A stretch of 32,916 bases of DNA. Origin: Bacteroidota bacterium (GTDB lineage Bacteria > Bacteroidota > Bacteroidia > Bacteroidales > VadinHA17). Where the stretch lies: assembly GCA_030706785.1 (NCBI GenBank), contig JAUZNW010000021.1, forward strand, positions 1 through 32,916. The letters run 5' to 3'. Both the position numbers and the translations under genes were made by a program. The notes below the pieces were generated by a model. The model saw nothing but the letters and a program-made list of their open reading frames with translations. It did no database searches and was not told the origin of the DNA. Of the stretch, positions 1-9,478 are shown one piece after another (the stretch's first letter is position 1; every line of letters begins with the position of its first letter).

Positions 1-474
1 AAGAGGTGAATTGAAATTAACCCACAACGGACCACGGGTATTGGGGTAAGGGAACAGGAAGAAGCCCAGCCAGATCCTTCCCATATGGATAGTTGGAAAA
101 AGCGCTGCGCAAAGTACCGCGAAGACTGTCATAATCTCCGCCGATCTGTTGATCGAGGTCCTCCAGCGCTGTCTCAGAACAAGAAGGAATATTGAAAATG
201 CTGTTCCTGCATGACCGATCCCTATCCACCATACGAAATTTATTATATCCCAGCCCCATGCTACAGTATTATGAGCCCCCCATTCCCCGATACCCTTCGC
301 AACAGTCATGTAAACAGCATAAGTCCCGAAGAGAAGGGCTGCCAGAGAGATCCCAAAGGCTATATTCCACCATATCCCCGGCTTTACTTCCACAGGATGA
401 AGGACCTCCTTTGTGATCTGTCCCAGAGTCTTGGTCCCTTCAATCAGCGGGCCTCTGACTTTCCTGTTGTACAT
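1..474 (-). CDS. actC: Alternative complex III subunit ActC (NrfD-like membrane protein), 3'-truncated by window edge
   Basis: I translated the minus strand from an ATG at 474; the frame stays open to base 1 (158 codons), so the C-terminus is missing and the ORF track did not list it. ActC is the large integral membrane, quinol-binding subunit of alternative complex III, which passes electrons from menaquinol towards cytochrome oxidase. Hydrophobic segments appear near residues 36-58, 76-100 and 113-140. The run PNTRGPLWVNF near residue 144 is typical of NrfD/PsrC-type ActC proteins. The start is 17 nt after the actB stop, behind a purine-rich AGAAGGAAG site, so the genes are co-transcribed. 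The act order A-B-C matches known loci; actD, E and F would lie off the left edge. Identification is firm from both sequence and context. Confidence 0.93.
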   Translation of the reverse strand, partial: MYNRKVRGPLIEGTKTLGQITKEVLHPVEVKPGIWWNIAFGISLAALLFGTYAVYMTVAKGIGEWGAHNTVAWGWDIINFVWWIGIGHAGTAFSIFLLVLRQRWRTSINRSAEIMTVFAVLCAALFPTIHMGRIWLGFFLFPYPNTRGPLWVNFNSPL

Positions 475-491
475 CGTCTTCCTTCTGAATT

Positions 492-3359
492 CTAAGTTTT
501 ATTTATCCCGTCATTCCAGACTTTGGTCAGGTAACCTGTTGCCGGAAGTGTGTGCAATGTCTCAAGAAGATGGTATGTCCTCGGGCTGTCAAGGAGCATA
601 GAAACCCTGCTTTCAGGATCCATCAGATTCCCAAAAACAATTGCACCTGCAGGACATGCCTGCATGCATGCAGGCTTGATCTCAAGATCGCGAAGGGTCC
701 TGTTTTCGAGCTTTGCCTGCAGCTTCTTCTCCTGTATCCTCTGGACACAGTAGGAACATTTCTCGACCACTCCTCTTTCCCTGACGACAACATCAGGATT
801 CAGTACCATCCTTCCAAGGTCTGATGCCGAATTGTAATCAAAAACCTTGTTATTTGTATAGCGGAACCAGTTGAACCTTCTTACCCTGTAGGGACAGTTA
901 TTGATGCAGTATTTGGTCCCGACACAACGGTTATATGCCATCTGGTTAAGTCCTTCGCTGCTGTGGTTAGTTGCAGAGACAGGACAGACATTCTCACACG
1001 GGGCATTATCACAGTGCTGACAGGGAAGAGGCTGAAAAAATACCCGGGGATTGTCCTGGTCATCAGAATAGTACCTGTCAATTTTAAGCCAGTGCATTAT
1101 CCTGTGACGCGTGACTTCAGATTTCCCGACTGTTGGAACATTGTTCTCTGCCTGGCATGCGATGACGCAGGCATTGCATCCCACACAGGCATTTAGGTCA
1201 ATTGCCATTCCCCAGTGAAAGCCCTTATGCACCGGTTCGGGATATAGTGTCCTGTGCTCTTCCTCGAATTTGCGGTGAGCTTCATTACCTGAGCCGGGGT
1301 CAGTTCTGAACCTGCTCAGGACTGTAGATCTGACAATGGGCCTGCCCTCCATTGAATAGTGTAACTGTGTCAGGGCTAGCTGGACCTGCCTCCCCGTTCT
1401 GACCGGTTCATCTGCATTAAACCAAAAGATCCTGTTACCTTCCTGAATATCAATGAAAGGATATGCATTAACGCCATTTTGATCGGCTACCGGACCTGAG
1501 TTGGTGTGCCCGTAACCGAGTGATATTGAGATTGTGCCTTCAGCCTGTCCGGGCTGTATAAATGCAGGCAGAACCAGGCCATCCTTTATTTTTATCTGAT
1601 CCCCGGTGGCTAATCCCATGCGTTTTGCATCAGCAGGAGATATGGCAGCTACATTTTCCCAGCAATGTTTGGAAACAGGATCGGGCAGCTCCATCAGCCA
1701 TGGATTGTTAGCATGCATTCCAGTTCCCAGTGGGATGCTTTCGGTGAGGATTATCTCAAATTTATTTTGTCCGGGAGCCTGTGGTTCCTGCTCCTGGAGG
1801 ATTATTGCTTCCTTGCTCAGTACAGGCGGAACAGGACTCTGCGATTTGGTAATAAATACTCCGGTTCCAAGCACCTTATCCCAGAATCCCGTGAATTCAG
1901 GCATACCCGATATAGGGAAATAATTTGCCTGCCAGTTTGCGGAAAGATAGTCGTGATATGAAATTGGATTGCCGGACCATTTCAAAAGTGAATCCTGGAA
2001 TGACCTTGTGTTGAAGATAGGGCTTATACATGGCTGTGCAAGGCTAAGCTGTCCGGGAATTATCTCAGCATCATCCCATGATTCAAGATAATGATTGACA
2101 GGACACTCATACTTTGCTTTCCCGGTTGTTTCATTGCGGCTTACCGACATGTTGACAGTTACTTCTGTGTTTTTCAGCCCTGCAAGGAAGTCCTGTGAAA
2201 CCGGATAGTCAAATACAGGATTCACATTATACATAATCAATGCTCCGATCGTCCCGTTTTTCATGTCACGGACAAGAGCCTGAAATTCACTGTCTGATCC
2301 GGATGCTATGTTGAGGTGATTATCCAGGTCGATACATTCCGGGTAGTTCCCGAGTAGGTAATTTATCCGGTTTACCAGTATTTGTATACCCGTATTGTTT
2401 GATCCCGAAATCACGATCGATTTACCTCGTGCAGCAAAAAGCCCGGCAGCAATATCCGACAGATCTTCCCTGTAGACTGTTCCGGGCAATTTATCATTGC
2501 CTGTTTTTTCAGCAATCCGGTTATAAAGATCGGTCAGCATACCTGCTTCCTCAGAAGGCTTCATTTTCATTCTTAAATCGGCATTTGAACCCGTTACAGT
2601 CACACCTGATTCAAATTGTATATGCCTGAGCATATCCTGCTGATCTTTATTGAGCTTCCTGCGTGAGACATAGCCTGGAATGAAATGGACAGGGCATATC
2701 CAGGTCCCGAGGAAATCGGCATTCACCGAAACCACAAGATCTGTATTTTGGAAGATATAGTCAGGAATGACCGGTTTACCGAAACATATCCTGTTTGCCT
2801 CAAGTATCGCTGAGTGCGATATCGCATCATATTGAACCCACCTGAATTTTTTGAATTTCCCGCCAAATTCATGTATAAGCTTCCGGGTTGCAGGCGAGAT
2901 GATGCTTGAGGTGACCAGGGCAATTTCACGACCCCGGCCATCAACAAGAGCCAGGTCTCCTGCAAGCTGCTCGTCAACTGAATCCCAAATGGCAGCTTTC
3001 CTGTCGATCTCGGGATTTTTAAGCCTGGCATCGTCATAAAGGCTCAGCACCGAGGCCTGAACCCTTGCCGTGGTCCCTTCCCCGTTAAAGGGTGAGAGCG
3101 GATTGCCCTCGATCTTGATCGGACGTCCGTCACGTGTTTTTACTATAATTGAAGCATACTCATGCCCGTCAAAAAATTCTGATGCATAGTAGAGCGCTTT
3201 CCCCGGCGTTATTTCCTCAGGCTGATTGATGTAAGGAAGTGCGTACTGAATGCTCCTTCTGCACGCGGCAAGTACAGCTGCAGAGGCAATTCCGTAGCCG
3301 AATACCTTCATAAAATCCCTCCTGGTGCAGTTGTTTCCTGGTTTCTTCATAATAAGCAT
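492..3359 (-). CDS. actB: Alternative complex III subunit ActB (molybdopterin-oxidoreductase-like domain fused to iron-sulfur protein)
   Basis: This 955-residue protein is the peripheral iron-sulfur subunit of alternative complex III. The N-terminus carries a twin-arginine-like signal (TRRDFMKVFG) followed by a hydrophobic stretch ending in AAC, so periplasmic export by Tat is likely. Residues about 50-680 resemble the molybdopterin oxidoreductase fold; in the family this domain lacks the cofactor. The last 250 residues form a four-cluster ferredoxin domain with CVGCNACVIAC, CQHCDNAPCENVC, CVGTKYCINNC and CSYC/CMQAC. In characterised ActB these bind three [4Fe-4S] clusters and one [3Fe-4S]. 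The gene begins 14 nt after the actA stop. A second ATG three codons in (MKKPGN) is an equally possible start, since neither has a strong Shine-Dalgarno. The stop codon is TAG. Confidence 0.95.
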   Translation of the reverse strand: MLIMKKPGNNCTRRDFMKVFGYGIASAAVLAACRRSIQYALPYINQPEEITPGKALYYASEFFDGHEYASIIVKTRDGRPIKIEGNPLSPFNGEGTTARVQASVLSLYDDARLKNPEIDRKAAIWDSVDEQLAGDLALVDGRGREIALVTSSIISPATRKLIHEFGGKFKKFRWVQYDAISHSAILEANRICFGKPVIPDYIFQNTDLVVSVNADFLGTWICPVHFIPGYVSRRKLNKDQQDMLRHIQFESGVTVTGSNADLRMKMKPSEEAGMLTDLYNRIAEKTGNDKLPGTVYREDLSDIAAGLFAARGKSIVISGSNNTGIQILVNRINYLLGNYPECIDLDNHLNIASGSDSEFQALVRDMKNGTIGALIMYNVNPVFDYPVSQDFLAGLKNTEVTVNMSVSRNETTGKAKYECPVNHYLESWDDAEIIPGQLSLAQPCISPIFNTRSFQDSLLKWSGNPISYHDYLSANWQANYFPISGMPEFTGFWDKVLGTGVFITKSQSPVPPVLSKEAIILQEQEPQAPGQNKFEIILTESIPLGTGMHANNPWLMELPDPVSKHCWENVAAISPADAKRMGLATGDQIKIKDGLVLPAFIQPGQAEGTISISLGYGHTNSGPVADQNGVNAYPFIDIQEGNRIFWFNADEPVRTGRQVQLALTQLHYSMEGRPIVRSTVLSRFRTDPGSGNEAHRKFEEEHRTLYPEPVHKGFHWGMAIDLNACVGCNACVIACQAENNVPTVGKSEVTRHRIMHWLKIDRYYSDDQDNPRVFFQPLPCQHCDNAPCENVCPVSATNHSSEGLNQMAYNRCVGTKYCINNCPYRVRRFNWFRYTNNKVFDYNSASDLGRMVLNPDVVVRERGVVEKCSYCVQRIQEKKLQAKLENRTLRDLEIKPACMQACPAGAIVFGNLMDPESRVSMLLDSPRTYHLLETLHTLPATGYLTKVWNDGINKT

Positions 3360-3373
3360 TTGAATTCAGCCTG

Positions 3374-4525
3374 TCAGTAGTGACATTTAGCGCATTCTGT
3401 TCCTCCAAGCATTTCAACAGTTACAGTATCTATCATCCCGGCTTTTATACTATCGTTTATTTCCCTGTATTCGGTGAAGAACCTGTTGGTCCTGAAAGAT
3501 GTCTTTTTTAAGCGGTGGCAATTTATGCACCATCCCATCGAAAGGTCAGAGATCTGAACAATAATGTTCATCTGCTCTGCCTTGCCGTGGCATTCGCTGC
3601 AGGCAATCCCTCCTGCTACAGTATGCTGGGCATGACTGAAAAAGACATGATCGGGAAGGTTATGGACCTTTATCCATCTGACAGGCAAATTATTATCATG
3701 AGATTTATATATTTTCGAAATCTCAGATGTCCCGGAACGGGTGCCTGACCGCACCAGCAAATGGCAGTTCATGCAGACGTTTACCGGGGGAATACCGGCA
3801 ACCTTGCTGGAATGTGCATAACTGTGGCAGTAGATGCAATCCGTTTTATTCTGACCTGCATGAACGGCATGAGAGAATTTTATAGGCTGGTCGGGAGCGT
3901 AGCTCCTTGTGCGTCCAAGCCTGATCGCATCAACTGCAAGAACAGCAACTATATAAACTGTTGTAATTGCTAGTATTGAGTAGTGAAGAGGTTTAACCTT
4001 AATCCTTTTTGTGATGATCAGATCTGTAACAGCAAGGAGGAAAAGAAATGAAGCAAGGATAAAGAAAAAAAGATTGGTTATTACAGGTTTATGCGGACTC
4101 AGACCTATATCTGAAAATTTATCCATGAAAGCCTTTATAAGGGTGATATCTTCCGGCGTGAGTTGAAATCCCTTATGCACTTCTACCATCTTTTTGCCTG
4201 TCGGTTTCAGCAGTACATTACTCAGGTCCAGGGCACTTTTACTTTTATATTGTATTGAGATAACCTGTGCGTCAGGATTCCAGTTCAATGTATCGGAAAC
4301 TATTGTATTATGGCATTTTGAGCAATTGACTGCTCTGTCGGCAGGATATGCAAGCCCATAAAACAACCTTTCCCCCCTAGTTATCTCCTCCCCTGTAAAG
4401 GTCTTCCTGTAATATACGGTATCGGCGCTTTGTGTAAATGCAGCAGGCATATTAAAAGCCAAAGCAGAAATAAGAAAGATGAAGTGAATTGATGAATTGT
4501 ATTTACGGTAAAACGATCTGGTCAT
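3374..4525 (-). CDS. actA: Alternative complex III subunit ActA (multiheme cytochrome c)
   Basis: This 383-residue protein has six CxxCH haem-binding motifs: CSKCH near residue 68, CIYCH, CMNCH, CSECH, CINCH, and CAKCH at the extreme C-terminus. A signal-peptide-like hydrophobic N-terminus comes first, then a small monohaem region. Two hydrophobic segments follow (about residues 147-168 and 180-200), then a cytochrome c7/c3-like multihaem domain with repeated FSHAxH motifs. ActA is the cytochrome subunit that carries electrons out of the Act complex. Characterised ActA proteins are usually described as pentahaem, so the N-terminal CSKCH region may be an extra fused cytochrome domain. It is the first gene of the act operon; the 600 bp upstream should hold the promoter, but I found no clean TAnnTTTG match there. 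Confidence 0.92.
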   Translation of the reverse strand: MTRSFYRKYNSSIHFIFLISALAFNMPAAFTQSADTVYYRKTFTGEEITRGERLFYGLAYPADRAVNCSKCHNTIVSDTLNWNPDAQVISIQYKSKSALDLSNVLLKPTGKKMVEVHKGFQLTPEDITLIKAFMDKFSDIGLSPHKPVITNLFFFILASFLFLLAVTDLIITKRIKVKPLHYSILAITTVYIVAVLAVDAIRLGRTRSYAPDQPIKFSHAVHAGQNKTDCIYCHSYAHSSKVAGIPPVNVCMNCHLLVRSGTRSGTSEISKIYKSHDNNLPVRWIKVHNLPDHVFFSHAQHTVAGGIACSECHGKAEQMNIIVQISDLSMGWCINCHRLKKTSFRTNRFFTEYREINDSIKAGMIDTVTVEMLGGTECAKCHY

Positions 4526-5131
4526 AGGTTAATAAGAATATGCAGTTCCTTCGCTGACGGATTATTCTTCTGCTGATCGGTTCTGTTCAATAATCCCTTA
4601 ACCACAAATCAATGTAAATATAAGGAACATCTATTGTAATAGACGACCTTTCAGGGATTTTGTTTACGACTGTAAAAGAGTTTGACGCTTTTGAATGACA
4701 AAAGGGCGGATTTTGTTTAACTGCTTTTATTTCTCCAGGTATTCAATTCCATGTAAGCAATCGTCAGGTTCATCAGCTGTTCGATATCTTTCCGCTGGCT
4801 TTTCTCGAAACGGAGTATTTTTGGATACTGGTCTTTTCGCCTTTTCTTTCGTTGAACTGTACCAAATTAATGGCGATCTTTGCCAGACTGGATGATTTTG
4901 TCGAATCGTCGAAATCATCTTCTGAAGCAAGGCAAGCGATGACTTTTTAGAGGCCCTTAAAACTCCAAGTGTTCAATATTTTTTTGTGTTACGTAGAACA
5001 CGGGTTAAACAAAAATTGTTACTTACGACACTATTGGCTGAACAAAGGCCGAGTTCCGCAGCGGTAAAAGATGAACTTTCCATTGATCTCAATGGTTTTC
5101 GGTGGACCTCTGTGCAAGTTTTTAAAGATCC
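4526..5131. other. Intergenic stretch of about 600 bp without a convincing gene
   Basis: Several short open frames overlap on both strands (for example 4727-4930 minus and 4695-4895 plus), but none looks like a known family. Plausible peptide pieces sit in different frames. On the minus strand, a segment ending in LMNLTIAYMELNTWRNKSS is out of frame with an upstream stretch reading FDDSTKSSSLAKIAINLV. On the plus strand, a frame ending near 5134 contains LLLTTLLAEQRPSSAAVKDE. This could be an eroded gene, but I cannot name it. The part next to 4525 must include the 5' region of the act operon. Confidence 0.4.
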
Positions 5132-6292
5132 TTAATATTTTTTCAGGAGGTTGAGTAAACCGCTGTCGAGCTTATGACCGTGCCAGTCGGTGTATTTTAT
5201 GTCAGTTCTACCTGAATCCATTATTCCGAAATCGCCCCTGAAATTCCAGAGTGCATAACCTATCCCATTGGAAGTAAGTATATTAATGACGTCTTCAAAC
5301 CATGCAAGAAATACTTTATATGGAGTTTTGCTGTAGCAGCCGCATTCACCGCAATGAACACCTATACCCTTGTCCTTTAGTTCTATCCATGGCTTATAAA
5401 ACTCTTCAAGCTGTTCCCGTCCATAGTATTTGCCATCGATAATACCCGGCCAGACCGGAGTCGGTGCCTTTGACGGATCTTTCCAGACCCATGATGCCTG
5501 GTAATGAGAAACAAGTCCGGGGTAATAACCACGGCAGCTCTGTGCAATACCGAGATCGGCCAGTTCAGGTATAACACTGTTGCCTCCTCCGTTTCCATCA
5601 GCAATAATAAGACGGTCAGGATTTGCCGCCCGGATGACCTTTGATGCACCTTCAGCAACCTTCCTGTAGATATCTCCCGGAACCGGCCCTTTCTTCGCAT
5701 ACTGATCATTCATATCCTCTATGTATGCCGGCTCATTCAGTAGATCAAAGCTCAATTTGTCAGGTGAGATATTTTTATACCGTTCCGCCCACATTGCCCA
5801 GTGCGTATTGAATGCATCCTGAGCCTCTTTGTCCTTCCACAGGTTAAACGGTTCGTGGAATCCAGCATTGATACAGTAACCAGGTCCTCTGTGAAGGTTA
5901 AGGCTCACATGGATCTTATATTTATTTGCCAGTGAAATGAGCTGATCCACCTCTTCAAGGACTTTCGGATCAAAGCTGCAAACCTGGTCTTTTTTGATAT
6001 CCATAGTCCGGTCAAACGAGAGATATCTCGGATAAGCCATAGGGATCCTGACAAAATCGAATCCCCAGTCAGCCATCCATTTCAGATCATCCTCGGTGGT
6101 TCTGTATGAATTCTGATTCCTGGGAGGTACAGGTGAAAAGAGATCAAGAAGATTGAAGCCTTTCCACCGGGGCAGTTTGTTCTTTATAGGTGCTGGAGAA
6201 GAAATTGGTTTAGTCCCTGTTAATGCCATGCCTGCAGCGGCAATGGCTGAGTTCTTAAGGAAAATCCTGCGGTTGAATTTACTTTTGGTCAT
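5132..6292 (-). CDS. Glycoside hydrolase family 5 (cellulase-like), exported
   Basis: This is a GH5-type (beta/alpha)8-barrel hydrolase that retains beta-linked glucan or mannan chemistry in the family; the exact substrate is not readable. From the ATG at 6292 the protein has 387 residues. The acid/base glutamate lies in LLNEPAYIE (Glu about 187) and the nucleophile in VHCGECGCY (Glu about 316). The N-terminus has a Tat-like signal, NRRIFLKNSA plus an Ala-rich stretch. The ORF track starts 23 codons earlier at 6361. That extension (MQCNSFKTPC...) is not signal-like, and part of it comes from a CACGAGTGCACGGAG-type intergenic repeat, so I prefer 6292. The gene sits directly downstream of the GH106 gene on the same strand, consistent with a small saccharolytic operon. 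Confidence 0.87.
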   Translation of the reverse strand: MTKSKFNRRIFLKNSAIAAAGMALTGTKPISSPAPIKNKLPRWKGFNLLDLFSPVPPRNQNSYRTTEDDLKWMADWGFDFVRIPMAYPRYLSFDRTMDIKKDQVCSFDPKVLEEVDQLISLANKYKIHVSLNLHRGPGYCINAGFHEPFNLWKDKEAQDAFNTHWAMWAERYKNISPDKLSFDLLNEPAYIEDMNDQYAKKGPVPGDIYRKVAEGASKVIRAANPDRLIIADGNGGGNSVIPELADLGIAQSCRGYYPGLVSHYQASWVWKDPSKAPTPVWPGIIDGKYYGREQLEEFYKPWIELKDKGIGVHCGECGCYSKTPYKVFLAWFEDVINILTSNGIGYALWNFRGDFGIMDSGRTDIKYTDWHGHKLDSGLLNLLKKY

Positions 6293-6364
6293 CGGAGTCT
6301 TAATTTGAATTATAACTTTTTTGCCACGAGTGCACGGAGTTTTAAATGAGTTACACTGCATCAG

Positions 6365-9196
6365 TTATTTAGCAATTCTCATAGGAGTCATGCTTACTGG
6401 CCCCAGCAGACCTGATTCCCTTGGTTGCCATGATGAGGCATCAAACAACCCGTTTTTTGTATTCTGCTTCAGCTTTGCAGCAATGTTTATGTTATAAAAT
6501 TTCTTCCATGGAATATTGTTACGGTCCATGTATGCGATCCGGTTTGCCATCAGGTTCGAGACTTTTATTTCAACATTATTCACGGATTTTAAAAGCCTTT
6601 TATCTATAATGATCTTATACTCAGGGCCTATCAATATTCCCATTTCATTCCCGTTGAGTGTTACGTCAGCGCTTTCACAAACCTTTCCCAGATCCAGCAG
6701 CCATGCGTCAGCTTTTCCGGCAGGCCTTTTGAATGTTATTGAATACCTGGCTGTGCCGGAGAAATTCTTCACATCTTCACCTCCGAAATCCGTCCAGGAA
6801 ATCAGGCTGCTGATCTCTTTTTGAGCAGGAAGACCCGGCCCGCCTTCGACAAAATCAACTTTCCAGTTACCTGTTATTGTTTTTGAATCTGAAGCAGGAT
6901 CGAAAAACAGGTATGGTTTTCCGGAAGCCTGGCTCACTAAAGCTGAAACAATCAATGATTCGCCTGCAGCAAGCTTAACCTTTACCTCCAGTTTCCCGTC
7001 ACTTGTCGGTCGAAATTGTGCGATTCCGAATTCTTCAGTCATAGGATTGAAAATAGCTGCTGATGAGGCCTTCTCCTGAAGTTGCAGCCATCCGTCAAAC
7101 GAGGCAGTCCCCTGATTGCTGATAAAGTAATAATATCCTGTTTTGCCTGCCCGTCTGTTGAACTTTATATTATTGTCTGTCATGGTCTCGCGCCTGACAC
7201 CGGCGAATTTCAGAAGCTCATCAAGGTCGGTACCGATCAGGATCGAACCGTTGCCATATACAGCCTTTGAGACCTCAGGATTCCCTGTTCCTGAAAAGTT
7301 GATCCCGGATTTTAGAAGATCAAAAACACCCTGCTTCTCTTCCTTATCAGCGAATCCGGCAATGTTCTGCGGAAGATCACCATATATAATGATCCTGGCA
7401 CCATCATTTGCTAGCCGAAGTATCCGCGCAAAAGTTTCAAGCGGGATATATTTGCAGCCCGGTACTACAAGAGTTTTGTAGGTGCTTCCCTCTGTCTCCA
7501 GCAGATTATCATTACAATCAGTGTTAGTGATCTGGAGGTCAGAGATATAATCATAGGTATATCCCTTCTGGATCATAAGGTCAGATGCAGCTTTGAAGTT
7601 TGTCCCGTCAAATGCCGGACTGAGAGCATCGAAATGTTCAAGCATACCGCGACCGTATTCGGCGTACCTGTCGAATATTGGGAAATACAGCAATATATCG
7701 TTGTCAGATGCGCCTGCCTGAAGGAATGATTGAACCCTGGCAATATACTGATTAAGTTTCCTGAAATCATTCCAGAAACTGTTCGCCGGAGTGAACTCAA
7801 CCGATGCATAAAAAAGGAAACCGGGCCATGGTTCGTTTTCCGGTGAAAAGCATGTCCCGTGGTAGAAAAGATGATTGATCCCTGTCAGGAAGAAGAGGTC
7901 CGCGCACTTTTTGACATCTGACAGTGAAGAGGTAAAATGTTCACCAAGCCAGGTCGCTGCTTCGCATGATACAAGAGGCTTTCCGGTTACATTTGCAGCA
8001 GAGGAAGCAAATTTCATGCGTGTCAGTTCGCTCCCTTCAGTCTCAGGAATGTCCGAAGCTCCGTAAAGATCAAGTATATTCCCGGGAGATCCGTGAGCCT
8101 GGTCACGCACGAATTTTCCCTGTCTGTGAGCCCATTCTGCCCAGTGCATGGTGAATTTTTCGAGTATAAGATCAGATACTGTCTGTCTGTAATCAGACAG
8201 AACACGTGCATTTTTGTCAGGAGTATCTTTCTGGAAAAGAGCTGGAAGATTTGCGCTCAGATTATATCCTCTCCTGATATAAAATTCATAGAACAGGTCG
8301 TTGGTCCAGTCTGCCTGGCCTGAAGCATCATCAACCTCATACGAATCATTAAAATAACCGCGGAGTGTTCTGGTGTCAAAATCTTTGAATACATCATCAA
8401 AATGCTTCAGATAATTATTTACAGCTTTCCCGGAAAAGTGATCGATAACATCACCTTCCCCTCCGGGACCTGCCCTTTCAACCTGCTTACCATGCCAGCC
8501 CTGGAAAAGTCCGTAAAGGGTCCATTTCCCGGGAGGTGCTGTCCAGTTAAGGGCTCTGTCCGGAGTTACATTGCCTGTGAGAATAACTACCTTCCCTGAA
8601 TCTGAATATGCAGTAAGCGAATAGAAAGGAAGCGGTTTCTCAAACCTTATCTGATCAAGTGCGTAAAGCTGAAGATCTTTATTCTTACTCACCGGATCGA
8701 TAAGCTTTGTAATATCAGGCTTTTGTCCCACAGCTCTTATCAGTGGCTGTTGGATGAATTCGATCTTCTCATTAAGCTTCTGACCACCTGAAAGAAACCA
8801 TGTCTTATAATTGATATTCTTGCATGCATCTGCCGGATCGACCCATGGTCCGCCGAAAGGCCATCCTGATGCATTTGCCAGGTCAATCCCGAGATCAAGA
8901 CGATCAGCTTCCTTCAGGATCCATGTGAACATCTTCATCCAGTCGGGTGACAGGTAATTTATGAATCTGTCTTCCTCCCCTTTTACTCCATAAATGACCG
9001 TAACTTCCATTCCTCCAAGACCGGCCGCTTTGTACTTTTCCACGGCTGCTGTAAGGTCTTTCTGGGTTACAATGCTTCCCGGCCACCACCAGCGGGTCCA
9101 TGGTTTGTTTAAACGAGTTATCTCAGGCCACGAAATCTGCTGTGCCATAGCGATCTGAGGGAAGAATAAAGCGATAAACAGGACTTTCTTCAGCAT
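6365..9196 (-). CDS. Glycoside hydrolase family 106 (alpha-L-rhamnosidase), secreted
   Basis: This 943-residue protein has a clear signal peptide (MLKKVLFIALFFPQIAMA, then QQ). The mature protein begins with the characteristic GH106 segment PWTRWWWPGS, then GLGGMEVTVIYG and ANASGWPFGGPWV, all hallmarks of alpha-L-rhamnosidases acting on rhamnogalacturonan side chains or rhamnosylated glycosides. The C-terminal 200 residues (about 770-930) look like a galactose-binding beta-sandwich, as in other GH106 enzymes. The length is usual for the family. It is followed 72 nt later by the preferred GH5 start, with no terminator visible between them, so the two are probably co-transcribed. With the nearby GH105 it points to pectin or other rhamnose-containing plant glycans. 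Substrate specificity is inferred from family only. Confidence 0.9.
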   Translation of the reverse strand: MLKKVLFIALFFPQIAMAQQISWPEITRLNKPWTRWWWPGSIVTQKDLTAAVEKYKAAGLGGMEVTVIYGVKGEEDRFINYLSPDWMKMFTWILKEADRLDLGIDLANASGWPFGGPWVDPADACKNINYKTWFLSGGQKLNEKIEFIQQPLIRAVGQKPDITKLIDPVSKNKDLQLYALDQIRFEKPLPFYSLTAYSDSGKVVILTGNVTPDRALNWTAPPGKWTLYGLFQGWHGKQVERAGPGGEGDVIDHFSGKAVNNYLKHFDDVFKDFDTRTLRGYFNDSYEVDDASGQADWTNDLFYEFYIRRGYNLSANLPALFQKDTPDKNARVLSDYRQTVSDLILEKFTMHWAEWAHRQGKFVRDQAHGSPGNILDLYGASDIPETEGSELTRMKFASSAANVTGKPLVSCEAATWLGEHFTSSLSDVKKCADLFFLTGINHLFYHGTCFSPENEPWPGFLFYASVEFTPANSFWNDFRKLNQYIARVQSFLQAGASDNDILLYFPIFDRYAEYGRGMLEHFDALSPAFDGTNFKAASDLMIQKGYTYDYISDLQITNTDCNDNLLETEGSTYKTLVVPGCKYIPLETFARILRLANDGARIIIYGDLPQNIAGFADKEEKQGVFDLLKSGINFSGTGNPEVSKAVYGNGSILIGTDLDELLKFAGVRRETMTDNNIKFNRRAGKTGYYYFISNQGTASFDGWLQLQEKASSAAIFNPMTEEFGIAQFRPTSDGKLEVKVKLAAGESLIVSALVSQASGKPYLFFDPASDSKTITGNWKVDFVEGGPGLPAQKEISSLISWTDFGGEDVKNFSGTARYSITFKRPAGKADAWLLDLGKVCESADVTLNGNEMGILIGPEYKIIIDKRLLKSVNNVEIKVSNLMANRIAYMDRNNIPWKKFYNINIAAKLKQNTKNGLFDASSWQPRESGLLGPVSMTPMRIAK

Positions 9197-9240
9197 ATAA
9201 TGAACCAGTTGATATTATATAGTGAGGTTAGCTTGAAAAT

Positions 9241-9375
9241 TGAAATCCAATAACCCTGCCTGACGATAGGCAGGCACAGAGCACGCAAAGAATCTTCACA
9301 AAGATCGCAACGAGTTAAACACTAAGATTAGAAAAGCGAACTTTGCGCAAAATTCGTGTCCGTTACGGTTAAAAG
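9241..9375. repeat. Degenerate intergenic repeat with CCTGCCT hairpin and CACAGAG/CGCAAAG motifs
   Basis: Between the divergent GH106 and GNAT genes lies a 7-bp stem (CCTGCCT / AGGCAGG, 9255-9274), followed by CACAGAGCACGCAAAGAATC and, later, an inverted counterpart ending in AACTTTGCGCAAAATTCGTG. This is the familiar style of low-complexity intergenic repeat in Bacteroidota genomes. Related pieces occur near 6320, 17991 and 26090. The rest of the 282-bp gap shows no gene and no clear promoter. Confidence 0.55.
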
Positions 9376-9478
9376 GAGTTTTGAAACTACCTCATTATTA
9401 TGTTAAAGATATAACAGATTTCCTTTTTATTTATAATTTAACTCTTCAGAAAACAAGCCTAAACCAGAATAATTCCGG

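Noticed and set aside
4695-4930. 66-aa plus and 67-aa minus ORFs in the gap before actA
   Set aside because: Overlapping opposite-strand frames with no recognisable motif; I describe the stretch as unassigned.
6293-6361. N-terminal extension of the GH5 ORF
   Set aside because: The Tat-like signal begins at the second Met (6292); the extra residues include repeat-derived sequence.
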